Assembly (NCBI RefSeq): GCF_001553785.1
Contig: NZ_LOJP01000001.1
Span: 1,912,820-1,949,483, forward strand
From: Actinoplanes sp. TFC3
GTDB taxonomy: Bacteria > Actinomycetota > Actinomycetes > Mycobacteriales > Micromonosporaceae
Direction of reading: 5' to 3'
Length of the DNA stretch: 36,664 bases
Shown: positions 24,207 through 31,720 of the stretch, piece after piece
How positions within the stretch are numbered: position 1 is the first letter of the stretch
How the letters are laid out: the number at the start of each line of letters is the position of its first letter
The notes under the pieces: generated by a model
Seen by the model: the letters and a program-made list of their open reading frames with translations, nothing else
The model's database searches: none
Told to the model about the DNA's origin: nothing
Made by a program: the position numbers and the translations under genes

Positions 24207-25550
24207 GTGCCAGACACCCCGGACATCGCCGATCGTCGCGACGCGGTCTGCGTGATCGGCGCCGGAGCCAGCGGCCTGGTCACCGTGAAGAACCTGAGGG
24301 AACAGGGCTTCGCGGTGGACTGCTACGAGCGGGAGACCGGCGTCGGCGGCGCGTGGAACTGGCGCCACGACCGCAGCCCTGTCTACTCGAGCACGCACCT
24401 GATCTCCTCGCGTCCGCTCACCGAGTTCCCCGACTTCCCGATGCCCGACGACTGGCCCGACTACCCGCATCACAGCCAGCTGCTGAGCTACCTGGAGCGC
24501 TACGCCGACCACTTCGGCCTGCGCGACGACATCTGGTTCGGCACCGAGGTGGTTGCCGTGACCCCGGGGGGTGAGGGGCGCTGGGATGTCACCACCCGCA
24601 GCACCGGGGGCGGCGAGGAACGCGTCCAGCGCTATGCGGCTGTGGTGGTGGCCAACGGGCACAACTGGTCACCCAAGCCGCTGGGTGTGGACACCTCACG
24701 GTTCTCGGGGCGGGTGATGCTCGCGTCGGCGTACAAGGATCCGGCGCAGTTGCGCGGTCGCAAGGTGCTGGTCATCGGCGGCGGCAACACCGGCTGTGAC
24801 ATCGCCGTCGAGGCCGCCCAGCAGGCCGAGAAGGTGTGGCACTCCACCCGCCGCGGCTACTGGTACACCCCCAAGTTCCTGTTCGGCCGGCCCGCTGATC
24901 AGGTGAACGCCAGGGCGCTGCGGCTGCGGCTGCCGCTACGGGTGCGCCAGTGGCTCTACCACCGCACCGTGCGCCTGACAGTCGGCGATGTGACCCGCTA
25001 CGGGCTGAGCGAACCCGACCACCGGCCGTACGAGAGCCATCCGGTGGTCAACAGCCAGCTCGTCTACCACCTCGGTCACGGCCGGATCACCCCGGTCTGC
25101 GACGTGGCCCGCGCCGAGGGTTCCATCGTGGAGCTGACCGACGGCCGCCGCCTCGAACCCGACCTGGTCATCGCCGCCACCGGCTACCTGCCGCGCTTCG
25201 ACTTCCTGACCCCCGACCTGCTCGACGTGGACGAGGACGGGCGCCCCGACCTGCACCTGCACGCGTTCGCCCGGCACCACCCGACGCTCGCCGTGGTCGG
25301 GTTGCTGCAGGCCGACGCCGGGTTGCTCCCGCTGGCCCATTGGCAGAGTGTCGCGGTGGCTCGCTGGCTGCGGTTACGGGTCACCGATCCGGTGCATGCC
25401 GCAGCGGTGCAGCAGAAGGAGTCGTCGCGCCCGCTGCGCAGCTGGACCCGGCTGCGCGTGGTCCCGTCGTCGCGCCACTGGTTCGAGGTCAGCCACACGA
25501 ACTACCTGCGCGCGCTGGAGGACCTGCTCAGAGAGATGGAACCCGCTTGA
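24207..25550 (+). CDS. Flavin-containing monooxygenase with altered signature
   Basis: A 447-residue FAD/NADPH-dependent monooxygenase of the FMO/Baeyer-Villiger class. The FAD fingerprint GAGASG is at 18-23, followed by YERETGVGGAWNW. The NADP fingerprint GGGNTG is at 191-196, and an ATGYLPRFDFL segment is near 330. The class signature FXGXXXHXXXY is nearly intact at 166-176, but the His is Leu (Phe166, Gly168, Leu172, Tyr176). The substrate is therefore uncertain, and hydroxylating or BV chemistry cannot be told apart. GTG 24207 has no clear SD; GAGGAT six bases upstream could act as a -10. Its stop overlaps the hydrolase start (TGATG). A monooxygenase coupled to a hydrolase suggests oxidation followed by ester or lactone processing, but see the hydrolase entry. 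Confidence 0.85.
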   Translation: MPDTPDIADRRDAVCVIGAGASGLVTVKNLREQGFAVDCYERETGVGGAWNWRHDRSPVYSSTHLISSRPLTEFPDFPMPDDWPDYPHHSQLLSYLERYADHFGLRDDIWFGTEVVAVTPGGEGRWDVTTRSTGGGEERVQRYAAVVVANGHNWSPKPLGVDTSRFSGRVMLASAYKDPAQLRGRKVLVIGGGNTGCDIAVEAAQQAEKVWHSTRRGYWYTPKFLFGRPADQVNARALRLRLPLRVRQWLYHRTVRLTVGDVTRYGLSEPDHRPYESHPVVNSQLVYHLGHGRITPVCDVARAEGSIVELTDGRRLEPDLVIAATGYLPRFDFLTPDLLDVDEDGRPDLHLHAFARHHPTLAVVGLLQADAGLLPLAHWQSVAVARWLRLRVTDPVHAAAVQQKESSRPLRSWTRLRVVPSSRHWFEVSHTNYLRALEDLLREMEPA

Positions 25551-26326
25551 TGGCGTCGCAATTGGTGCGCTTCGCGGATTGGACGTCGCCGGTGCCGCCC
25601 GTACGCCGGGAAGTGCTCAGCGCCCTCCCGCACCCCGACGAGGGGCGCCCGCCGCTGCTGTTCGTGCCGGGTCTGGGCCACGCTGCCTGGGCGTTCCGGG
25701 AGCACTGGCTCGGTCATGCCGCCCAGCGGGGCTACGCCGCGTATGCGATCAGCCCTCGCGAGAACGGGTCGCTGCGGGCGTACGTCCACGATGTTGTTCA
25801 GGCGGCAGCGGGCTTGCCGCGCCAAGCCGTGCTGATCGGGCACGGCGCCGGCGCTCTGCTCGTCGCCCAGGCCCTGGCCCGCTATCCGGCGAAGGCGGCC
25901 GTGCTCTCAGCGCCGGTCCTGGGCGGCTGGAGCGCGCTCGGCACGGCCCTGCGCACCAACCCGCGAGGCACCCTGCCGGTCCTTTTCGGCGGCCCACTCA
26001 AACTGCATCGCCGCCAGCTGTTCGCCGCTGACCTTCCCGAAGCCGACGGGTACGTCAACCGCCTCACCCGAGCCCCGTTGCGGGTCTACCGCCAGGTCTT
26101 CGAGGCGCCCGACCCGCAACCGCCGGTGGGCTCGCCCCCGACGCTGGTGGTGGGCAGCCCGGACGACCGGATCGTCACCCGCAAGGCCCTCGACCGCGCG
26201 GCGGCCCGCTTCGGTGGCGCGCCGCTGCTGTTCCCGGGCCTCGGCCACGACCTGATGCTCGACGCGAACTGGCAGGAACCCATCGACGCGATCTTGGACT
26301 GGTTGGAAAAACAACTAGCGGCGTAG
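25550..26326 (+). CDS. Alpha/beta-hydrolase-fold protein lacking the nucleophile
   Basis: A 258-residue alpha/beta-hydrolase fold protein. FVPGLGHAAWAF holds the HG-type oxyanion loop, VVGSPDDRIV the acid residue (Asp205 or 206), and FPGLGHDLMLD the catalytic His233. The nucleophile elbow, normally GXSXG, reads GHGAG at 97-101, so Gly99 replaces Ser. The codon is GGC, not a one-base slip in frame. Either the enzyme is catalytically dead and serves as a binding or helper protein, or it works without a covalent nucleophile. The ATG at 25550 overlaps the monooxygenase stop by one base, so the two are made together. Its 3' end overlaps the otsA 3' end by 12 bases on the opposite strand. Confidence 0.85.
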   Translation: MASQLVRFADWTSPVPPVRREVLSALPHPDEGRPPLLFVPGLGHAAWAFREHWLGHAAQRGYAAYAISPRENGSLRAYVHDVVQAAAGLPRQAVLIGHGAGALLVAQALARYPAKAAVLSAPVLGGWSALGTALRTNPRGTLPVLFGGPLKLHRRQLFAADLPEADGYVNRLTRAPLRVYRQVFEAPDPQPPVGSPPTLVVGSPDDRIVTRKALDRAAARFGGAPLLFPGLGHDLMLDANWQEPIDAILDWLEKQLAA

Positions 26327-27730
26327 CCGCGCGGCCACCCGTCCGGTGCGGTCGAGAGCGGTCAGGTAGCTGCGCGCCCAGAAGTCGATGTCGTGGCTGA
26401 CCAGGTGTTCGCGCATGGCTGTCATCCGCCGTTCCAGGTCGGCCGGTTCGGCCTCCATGGCGCGCAGCAGGGTGTCCTTGAGCCCGTCGACGTCGTGCGG
26501 GTTGACCAGGAACGCGTCGGTGAACTCGTCGGCCGCCCCGGCGAATTCGCTGAGCACCAGCGCGCTCGAGTTGTCGGCGCGGGCGGCCACGTACTCCTTG
26601 GCGACCAGGTTCATGCCGTCGCGCAGCGGGGTCACCACCATCACGTCGGCGGTCTGGTAGAGCGCGGCCAGCTCGGCACGGTCGAACGGCTGGATCAGGT
26701 AGTGGATGGCGGTTTCGCCCACGCGGCCGTACTCGCCGTTGATCCGCCCGACCTCGCCCTCGATGCGGTCGCGCAGCTTGCGGTAGCTCTCCACACGCTC
26801 GCGGCTGGGCACCGCCACCTGCACGAGCACGGTGTCGCGGACCTTGACGAGCCCGTCGCGCAGCAGCTCGCTGTAGGCGGTCAGCCGGTGCTCGATGCCC
26901 TTGATGTAGTCGAGGCGGTCGACGCTGAGCAGCACCCGGCGCGGCTTGCCCAGATCGGAGCGCAACTGCGCGGCCCGGTCCCGCACGTCGCGCCGGGCCG
27001 ACAGCGCCTGCATCTCGGCGACGTCGATGGACATCGGGAACGCGCCGGTGCGGATGGTGCGCCCTTCGAACGAGATCTCCTCGTCCCCGGTGACCTGCGC
27101 GCCGAGCAGCTTGACGGCGAGCTGGGAAATGTTGTGCGCGGCCTGCGGGCGCTGGAAACCCACCAGATCGGCCCCGAGCATGCCGCGCAGCAGGTCGAGG
27201 CGGCGGGGGAGCTGCATGAACAGCTCCGGGGGTGGGAACGGCACATGCATGAAGAAGCCGATGAGTACGTCCGGACGTAACTCGCGGATGAGCTGAGGCA
27301 CCAGCGTCAGGTGGTAGTCCTGCACCCACACGGTGCCGCCGGGCTCGACGGCCTCCGCGGCGGCCTGGGCGAACCTGCGGTTGACCGCCCGGTAGGTCTC
27401 CCACCAGCCCCTGTCGAACACCGGCGGGGACACCGCATCGTGGTAGAGCGGCCACAACGTGGAGTTCGCGAAGCCCTCGTAGTAGCCGTTGTGCTCGTCC
27501 TCGGACAACCCCATCGGCAGCATCCGCAGGCTGCCGATGTCGGGCAGGGGCTTGGCCGTGCCGATCCCGCCGCCCCAGCCGACCCAGGTGGCGGGCGTCT
27601 TGTCCAGGATGGCGTGCAGGGCCCCGGCCAGGCCGCCGGGACTGCGCCGCCATTCGCAAGCGCCGTCCGGAGCGATGTTGTCATCGAGGGGAAGACGGTT
27701 GGCGACAACAACGAGCGAGCTCTGGCGCAT
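26315..27730 (-). CDS. otsA: Trehalose-6-phosphate synthase
   Basis: A 471-residue GT20 glycosyltransferase that joins UDP- or GDP-glucose to glucose 6-phosphate to give trehalose 6-phosphate, a stress protectant precursor. Family motifs are VVVANRLPL and [11 protein letters not shown] at the N-terminus, then VGWGGG. Further on are [44 protein letters not shown] and [16 protein letters not shown], the last two with the donor-binding Arg/Lys and Asp/Gly residues. Length is normal. The ATG at 27730 has no SD; TAACGT ends seven bases upstream, suggesting a leaderless mRNA. No trehalose phosphatase lies beside it. It converges with the hydrolase gene, overlapping it by 12 bases. Confidence 0.96.
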   Translation of the reverse strand: MRQSSLVVVANRLPLDDNIAPDGACEWRRSPGGLAGALHAILDKTPATWVGWGGGIGTAKPLPDIGSLRMLPMGLSEDEHNGYYEGFANSTLWPLYHDAVSPPVFDRGWWETYRAVNRRFAQAAAEAVEPGGTVWVQDYHLTLVPQLIRELRPDVLIGFFMHVPFPPPELFMQLPRRLDLLRGMLGADLVGFQRPQAAHNISQLAVKLLGAQVTGDEEISFEGRTIRTGAFPMSIDVAEMQALSARRDVRDRAAQLRSDLGKPRRVLLSVDRLDYIKGIEHRLTAYSELLRDGLVKVRDTVLVQVAVPSRERVESYRKLRDRIEGEVGRINGEYGRVGETAIHYLIQPFDRAELAALYQTADVMVVTPLRDGMNLVAKEYVAARADNSSALVLSEFAGAADEFTDAFLVNPHDVDGLKDTLLRAMEAEPADLERRMTAMREHLVSHDIDFWARSYLTALDRTGRVAARLRR

Positions 27731-27737
27731 TTACAGC

Positions 27738-27743
27738 ACGTTA
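27738..27743 (-). promoter_or_regulatory. Candidate -10 box for leaderless otsA
   Basis: On the minus strand TAACGT stands seven bases before the ATG of otsA, and no SD exists between them. A weak TGTACC sits 17 bases further upstream. Confidence 0.4.
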
Positions 27744-27766
27744 GTGGATGGCTACCCACCGGTACA

Positions 27767-27896
27767 GAGGCGGGGGGCTATGGCTGCGCTAGACGACGGC
27801 GCCGTCGTCGAGGTCGTCATCGTCGTCGCCCGAGGCGGGGGGCTATGGCTGCGCTAGACGACGGCGCCGACGTCGAGGTCGTCATCGTCGTCGCCC
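27767..27896. repeat. 65-bp tandem duplication of the membrane-protein gene's 3' end
   Basis: Two head-to-tail copies, 27767-27831 and 27832-27896, differ at one base (T at 27805, A at 27870). The second copy contains the last 14 codons or so and the stop (27854-27856) of the converging membrane-protein gene, plus 22 bases past the stop. The first copy repeats this as a non-translated remnant with its own TAG at 27789-27791. The unit contains runs of GTC/GAC codons, which favour slippage. Confidence 0.93.
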
Positions 27897-28657
27897 GAGC
27901 GCAGCCGCCACACCAGCGTCACCGCGCCCGCCACGATCGCCGCGAAGGCGAGGAGCGTGACGTAGGTGGCCGGCACCGGCACGAGCCACGGGAACAGGAA
28001 CAGCACGAAGCCCAGGACCACGCCGAGCACGCCGGCGATCGCGTACTTGGAGATGTGCGGCAGCGGCGGGGGCGGCGGCGGCACGTACCGCTCGTCGTCC
28101 TCGTCCTCGTCGTCGGCCAGGTCGGCGCCGAAGGTGTCCAGCCCGTCGAGCAACGAGGGCTCCTCGACGCGGTCGGTGCGGCGCCGGTTGTGCAGCACCG
28201 GGCCCTCGTCGGCGGGCTTGGGGGGCTCCGGCGCCTTCTCGGGCGAGGCCGGCATGTCCTCGGCGTCGGGCCACGACTGGGTGCCCGGATCGACGGTGGT
28301 GTGGAAGCCGGCCACGATCTTCGCCCACTCGGCGTCGATGTCGCGCTGGTCGGCCGGCACCGGCGCGCTCGGCGGGGTGGGCCCGGCGCCGCCGGTCAGC
28401 TTCTGCAGGTGCTCGCGGGCGGTGGCGAGGTGGTCGCGGTCGACGAACAGCCGGTCGGTGGGCCGGGCCGGGAACGTCGTGGCGCGCAGGATCGGGTTCA
28501 GATCGGCAGAGGGCTGCAGGTAGGCAGCGATGCCCCCGGCGGCCAGCACGTCGAGCAGGTGCTCGCCCACGCGCGGATCCACGTCGCCCGCGGCCGCGTA
28601 GTCGGCCGCGTCGAGTCCGTTGTCCCGCCGCCCGCGACGGGCGCCACCCGCAGACAC
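27854..28657 (-). CDS. Membrane protein with DUF2007-like N-terminus and two C-terminal helices
   Basis: A 267-residue protein. Residues about 25-90 resemble the DUF2007 signal-transducing domain (GEHLLDVLAAGGIAAYLQPS, then LFVDRDHLATAREHLQKL). The match is by pattern, not certain. A long Pro/Glu/Asp-rich linker follows (about 95-200) with an acidic run (ADDEDEDDE) and a Pro run (PPPPPPLPH). Two hydrophobic helices (AIAGVLGVVLGFVLFLFPWL and ATYVTLLAFAAIVAGAVTLV) anchor the C-terminus, which ends in DDDDDLDVGAVV. GTG 28657 is chosen because AGGGAG lies eight bases upstream; GTG 28675 would add six residues. It reads toward otsA, 123 bases away. The 3' end is tandemly duplicated. Function unknown. 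Confidence 0.75.
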   Translation of the reverse strand: MSAGGARRGRRDNGLDAADYAAAGDVDPRVGEHLLDVLAAGGIAAYLQPSADLNPILRATTFPARPTDRLFVDRDHLATAREHLQKLTGGAGPTPPSAPVPADQRDIDAEWAKIVAGFHTTVDPGTQSWPDAEDMPASPEKAPEPPKPADEGPVLHNRRRTDRVEEPSLLDGLDTFGADLADDEDEDDERYVPPPPPPLPHISKYAIAGVLGVVLGFVLFLFPWLVPVPATYVTLLAFAAIVAGAVTLVWRLRSGDDDDDLDVGAVV

Positions 28658-28823
28658 CCTGTAATCTCCCTGCACCCCGATAGCCGAGCCCCCGCGCTCG
28701 GCGCGCGCGTGCCTTGAATGGTGACACGACAGGTGCCGCTTGCGGGAGTGCGTTGTGGCGCGCCGCTCCCGCTTCGTAGGCTTTTCCTGCCCCCCGGCGG
28801 CCCGTGCGCGGGAAAGGACACCG

Positions 28824-29612
28824 GTGTTCTACTGGCTGTTGAAGTACGTGGTCCTCGGACCTGTCCTGAAATGTGTCTTCCGTCCTGACGTGCGGGGACT
28901 CGAACACCTTCCGGAGCGTGGGCCGGTGATCCTCGCCTGCAACCACCTTTCGTTCTCCGACTCGATCTTCACACCTCTGGTGCTGAAGCGGAGGGTGACC
29001 TTCGTCGCCAAAGCGGAGTACTTCACCGGGAAGGGGATCAAAGGCTGGCTCATGCGCCAGTTCTTCACCAATACCGGGACCATCCCGGTGGACCGTTCGG
29101 GCGGCAAGGCGGCCCGCGCGGCCCTGGACACCCAGCTGCGGGTGCTGCGCTCGGGCAACATCGCGGGCATCTACCCCGAGGGCACCCGCTCGCCCGATGG
29201 CCGGCTCTACCGCGGCAAGACCGGGGTGGCCCGGCTGGCCCTGGAGAGCGGCGCCCCGGTGGTCCCGGTGGCGCTGCTCAACACCGACGAGATCCAGCCC
29301 ACCGGCACGCTGATCCCGGCGATCAAGCGAGTGCGCATGCGCATCGGGCGGCCGCTGGACTTCTCCCGCTACGAGTCCGGCGACCGCTTCGTGGAGCGGG
29401 CCGTCACTGACGAGATCATGTACGAGCTGATGACGCTCACCGGCCGCGAATACGTCGACGTCTACGCGGCCACGCTCAAGACCTCGGTGGAATCCCCGGT
29501 CAAGCGGGCTGCGGAAGCGGGCGACCCGGTCCGTACGTCGTCCCGGCCCGATCCCGTTCCAGCCACCCCGACTCCACCAGCAGCCGCCGGGCCCCCGCCA
29601 CATCATCGGTGA
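28824..29612 (+). CDS. 1-acyl-sn-glycerol-3-phosphate acyltransferase (PlsC family)
   Basis: A 262-residue lysophosphatidate acyltransferase-like enzyme of phospholipid synthesis, working at the inner membrane face. The catalytic HX4D is NHLSFSDS, block II is NTGTIPVDRSGG, block III is YPEGTRSPDG and block IV is APVVPVALLN. An N-terminal helix (VFYWLLKYVVLGPVLKCVF) anchors it. GTG 28824 is chosen because AAAGGA lies five bases upstream; the frame is open to TTG 28740. The last 35 residues or so are a Pro/Ala-rich tail (DPVRTSSRPDPVPATPTP). They lie in a 113-base stretch that overlaps the converging DUF2087 gene. A homologue of Rv2182c, as I recall it, would be the nearest mycobacterial counterpart. 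Confidence 0.9.
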   Translation: MFYWLLKYVVLGPVLKCVFRPDVRGLEHLPERGPVILACNHLSFSDSIFTPLVLKRRVTFVAKAEYFTGKGIKGWLMRQFFTNTGTIPVDRSGGKAARAALDTQLRVLRSGNIAGIYPEGTRSPDGRLYRGKTGVARLALESGAPVVPVALLNTDEIQPTGTLIPAIKRVRMRIGRPLDFSRYESGDRFVERAVTDEIMYELMTLTGREYVDVYAATLKTSVESPVKRAAEAGDPVRTSSRPDPVPATPTPPAAAGPPPHHR

Positions 29613-30063
29613 CCCGGGCCAGGCGGCGGTTGATGGTGTCCTCGTCGTACAGCCCGTCCAGCGCCAGGAAGCGGGCCAGCAACTCGCCCAGCATCGGATA
29701 GCGATCGCCCTGAGTGGGCGGGAGGCTGGTGAGCCGGCCGTGCTTGAAGTAGCCGCGCAGCTTCGGGTAGCCGTCGAGCAGCGCGGCGATCGGCTGCAGC
29801 CGGTCCACCGCCCCGGCGGCGTCGCGCAGTTCGCCGGGGTGGGCGCGGTAGGCGCCGTCGCCGAAACCCGTCACGATGCCGGCCGCCACCAGCCGCGCGC
29901 AGGCGTCACCGACCTCGGGCTTGGTCCGGTCGAGGACATGGGCGAGTTCGGCCAGCGTGGCGCCCTCGGTGCCGCGGCGGGCCAGCTCGGCGAACGCGGC
30001 GAGGCGCAGCGGCACGGCAAGCTGGGCGAGAATCTCGGCGGCGCGGGCGGCATCGGCGGACAT
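29500..30063 (-). CDS. Winged-helix regulator with C-terminal DUF2087
   Basis: A 187-residue protein. Residues 1-70 form an ArsR-like winged helix (LRLAAFAELARRGTEGATLA, then LDRTKPEVGDACARLVAAGI). Residues about 115-180 match DUF2087: LPPTQGDRYPMLGELLARFL, then LYDEDTINRRLARVTDDVAG and LVESGWLERD. DUF2087 is found in DNA-binding proteins and may bind DNA or a partner. The ATG at 30063 has no SD; a -10-like TAGGGT ends seven bases before it. The 3' end overlaps the acyltransferase gene by 113 bases in the opposite direction. Its regulon is unknown, but antisense interference with the acyltransferase is possible. The exoribonuclease gene lies upstream on the same strand, 55 bases away. Confidence 0.85.
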   Translation of the reverse strand: MSADAARAAEILAQLAVPLRLAAFAELARRGTEGATLAELAHVLDRTKPEVGDACARLVAAGIVTGFGDGAYRAHPGELRDAAGAVDRLQPIAALLDGYPKLRGYFKHGRLTSLPPTQGDRYPMLGELLARFLALDGLYDEDTINRRLARVTDDVAGARRLLVESGWLERDRAGTTYGPGRPLPQPA

Positions 30064-30070
30064 GGGCGCC

Positions 30071-30099
30071 ACCCTAGGAGCGCGCACCCGCCCGGTCAC
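30071..30099 (-). promoter_or_regulatory. Candidate promoter for leaderless DUF2087 regulator
   Basis: On the minus strand GTGACC (30094-30099) and TAGGGT (30071-30076) are separated by 17 bases. TAGGGT ends seven bases before the ATG at 30063. This is the best -35/-10 pair among the SD-less genes here. No SD is present. Confidence 0.45.
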
Positions 30100-30118
30100 C
30101 CCATTTTCCGAGCCCGGT

Positions 30119-30607
30119 TCAGCCGCCCATGGCATGCCAGCGGGCCAGGTTGTGCTTGGCGTCGACCAGCGCGTCGTGGCGGCCCTGCGCGGTGGGCAGC
30201 GGCGGGCGGCCCTTGTCGTCCCAGAGCTGGCGCAGGTCCTTGGTGAAGCGGGGGATCACCCGGGGCAAGGCCGGCATCGCCCCCCAGAGCTGGGCGAGGG
30301 CCACGTGGTCGTACGCGGCGTACCAGGCCCAGAGCTCGATCTGCTCGTCGCGACCCTTCACCGGCTCCAACAGGAACGCGTGCAGATCCTCGCGGATGCG
30401 CTCGCGGGAGCGCCACGCCGGATCCGAGGGTGAGGGCAGCTTGTCGAGCACGTTGCGGCGCACCCAGGGGATCGCCTTGGACTCGTCGAACTCGGTGGAG
30501 ACGGCGTAGAACTCACGCCCGAACTCGTCGACCATGCCGATGCTCACCAGGTCGACCGTGCGGCCGTCCTCGATGAACTCGCAGTCGTAGAAATAGCGAT
30601 AGACCAT
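30119..30607 (-). CDS. Polyadenylate-specific 3'-exoribonuclease AS-type (DEDDh)
   Basis: A 162-residue single-domain RNase of the DEDDh exonuclease fold. Motif I is YFYDCEFIEDG with Asp8 and Glu10, motif II WYAAYDHVALAQLW with its Asp, and motif III GRHDALVDAKHN with His and Asp. The sequence closely follows M. tuberculosis Rv2179c, described as a 3' exoribonuclease acting on 3' overhangs and related to RNase AS, as I recall. It presumably trims mRNA or adenylated RNA. AAGGA lies nine bases before the ATG at 30607. It starts 16 bases after the phosphotransferase gene's stop on the same strand, so those two may be one unit. Confidence 0.92.
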   Translation of the reverse strand: MVYRYFYDCEFIEDGRTVDLVSIGMVDEFGREFYAVSTEFDESKAIPWVRRNVLDKLPSPSDPAWRSRERIREDLHAFLLEPVKGRDEQIELWAWYAAYDHVALAQLWGAMPALPRVIPRFTKDLRQLWDDKGRPPLPTAQGRHDALVDAKHNLARWHAMGG

Positions 30608-30623
30608 CGCGGACCATCCTTGC

Positions 30624-31526
30624 CTACGCGTCGCCGGGGCGGTCGCGCAGGGCCTCCCGGGCGTGGCGCAGGCCCTCGGGGTCGCCGCGGCGGGCGGCCC
30701 AGTCGGCTTGCACCGCCCAGCGGAAGCGCAGCAGCACGGGCAGGGCGGCGTGCAGCTCGTCGAAGGTGACCGGGCCGGCCGCCAGGTAGCCGTCGAGCAA
30801 TTCCGCGGAGGTTTCCTCGCCGCCGGCGTAGACGACCGCGGCGGCCACGTCGTAGAGCAGGGGGCCGGTGCCGCTGGCGCCGCAGTCGAGCAGCCCGGCG
30901 CGCCCGGTGGCCGGGTCGATCAGGAACATCTCGGGGGCGGGGTCGCCGTGCAGGACGCCGTACGTGAGCCGGTCGGTGACGGTCAGCCGGGTCATCGCGG
31001 TGAGCGCACCGGCGACCGCTTCGCGCAGCCACGGCTCGGCGGCCAGGTGCGCGGCCTCCGGGTCGAGGTAGCTCCAGCGGCCCAGGCCGGGGTGGTCGAA
31101 GCGCTGCAGGGCACGGTGCACGGCCCCCAGGCGATCACCCCAGAACTGCTGGTCGATGGGGTCGCGCCCATCGAGGGTACGGCCGGGGGCCCGGCGCAGC
31201 ACGGCCATCGCCCCGCGTTCGGTGTCGGCGGTCAGCGCGCCGGCCAGGGTCCGCACCGGCACGCCGGCTTCGATGCCGATGGTGCGCAGGTGGGCCGCCG
31301 CGGCCAGGCCCGCCTCCACCGGCTGGCGGCAGGCCGGGTCGGCGAGGCGGGCCACGAAGCGCTCACCGCCGGCCAGCACGTCCCAGCCGTGCAGCATCAA
31401 GCCCCCGGGCAGCACCGAGATCTCGGCGGGCTGCAGGTGCCACTGGTCGCGCAGCGTCGATCGAAGGAGGTCGTCATCCGGCACGGCGGCGATTATCGAG
31501 GTACGGATCGTGACGACAACGGACAC
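30624..31526 (-). CDS. Phosphotransferase (APH/choline-kinase fold) with altered catalytic loop
   Basis: A 300-residue protein of the aminoglycoside/choline phosphotransferase fold. The catalytic loop is YGVLHGDPAPEMFLID, with His-Gly-Asp intact. The Asn expected five residues after the Asp (HGDxxxxN) is Met (ATG). LLDCGASGTGPLLYDVAAA holds the DFG-equivalent Asp. The N-lobe lacks an obvious glycine loop (LPGGLMLHGWDVLAGGERFV), as in many members. Loss of the Mg-binding Asn suggests weak or no kinase activity, or another substrate class. GTG 31526 has no SD; AACTAT lies eight bases upstream. An internal GTG at 31484 is possible. It is divergent from the Crp/Fnr gene across 194 bases. Confidence 0.8.
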   Translation of the reverse strand: MSVVVTIRTSIIAAVPDDDLLRSTLRDQWHLQPAEISVLPGGLMLHGWDVLAGGERFVARLADPACRQPVEAGLAAAAHLRTIGIEAGVPVRTLAGALTADTERGAMAVLRRAPGRTLDGRDPIDQQFWGDRLGAVHRALQRFDHPGLGRWSYLDPEAAHLAAEPWLREAVAGALTAMTRLTVTDRLTYGVLHGDPAPEMFLIDPATGRAGLLDCGASGTGPLLYDVAAAVVYAGGEETSAELLDGYLAAGPVTFDELHAALPVLLRFRWAVQADWAARRGDPEGLRHAREALRDRPGDA

Positions 31527-31534
31527 GGTGGGCG

Positions 31535-31540
31535 ATAGTT
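31535..31540 (-). promoter_or_regulatory. Candidate -10 box for the phosphotransferase gene
   Basis: AACTAT on the minus strand ends eight bases before the GTG at 31526 and resembles TATAAT at positions 2, 5 and 6. No SD is present. Confidence 0.3.
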
Positions 31541-31720
31541 ACACCGGGCAATTGGGGGGTGTACACGCAGCGACATCCGCGAAATGATCGAACCGGATGC
31601 GCCGTGGAGGTATCAAATGGCGTTGATGACGCTCTTCATGCTAAGAGTGATCGTTCGCGTCGAGGGGCCGACGCCGGACAGCTGTGCCGACGGTGGTCCC
31701 GGCCGGGGGAAGGACTGACC

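Noticed and set aside
27767..27896. Insertion sequence or mobile element
   Set aside because: The repeat is a simple 65-bp tandem copy with no transposase, inverted ends or target-site duplication.
31540..31563. TACACC / GGTGTA inverted repeat as a Crp operator
   Set aside because: The arms are only six bases and separated by 12, unlike a TGTGA-N6-TCACA site. Chance is likely in this composition.
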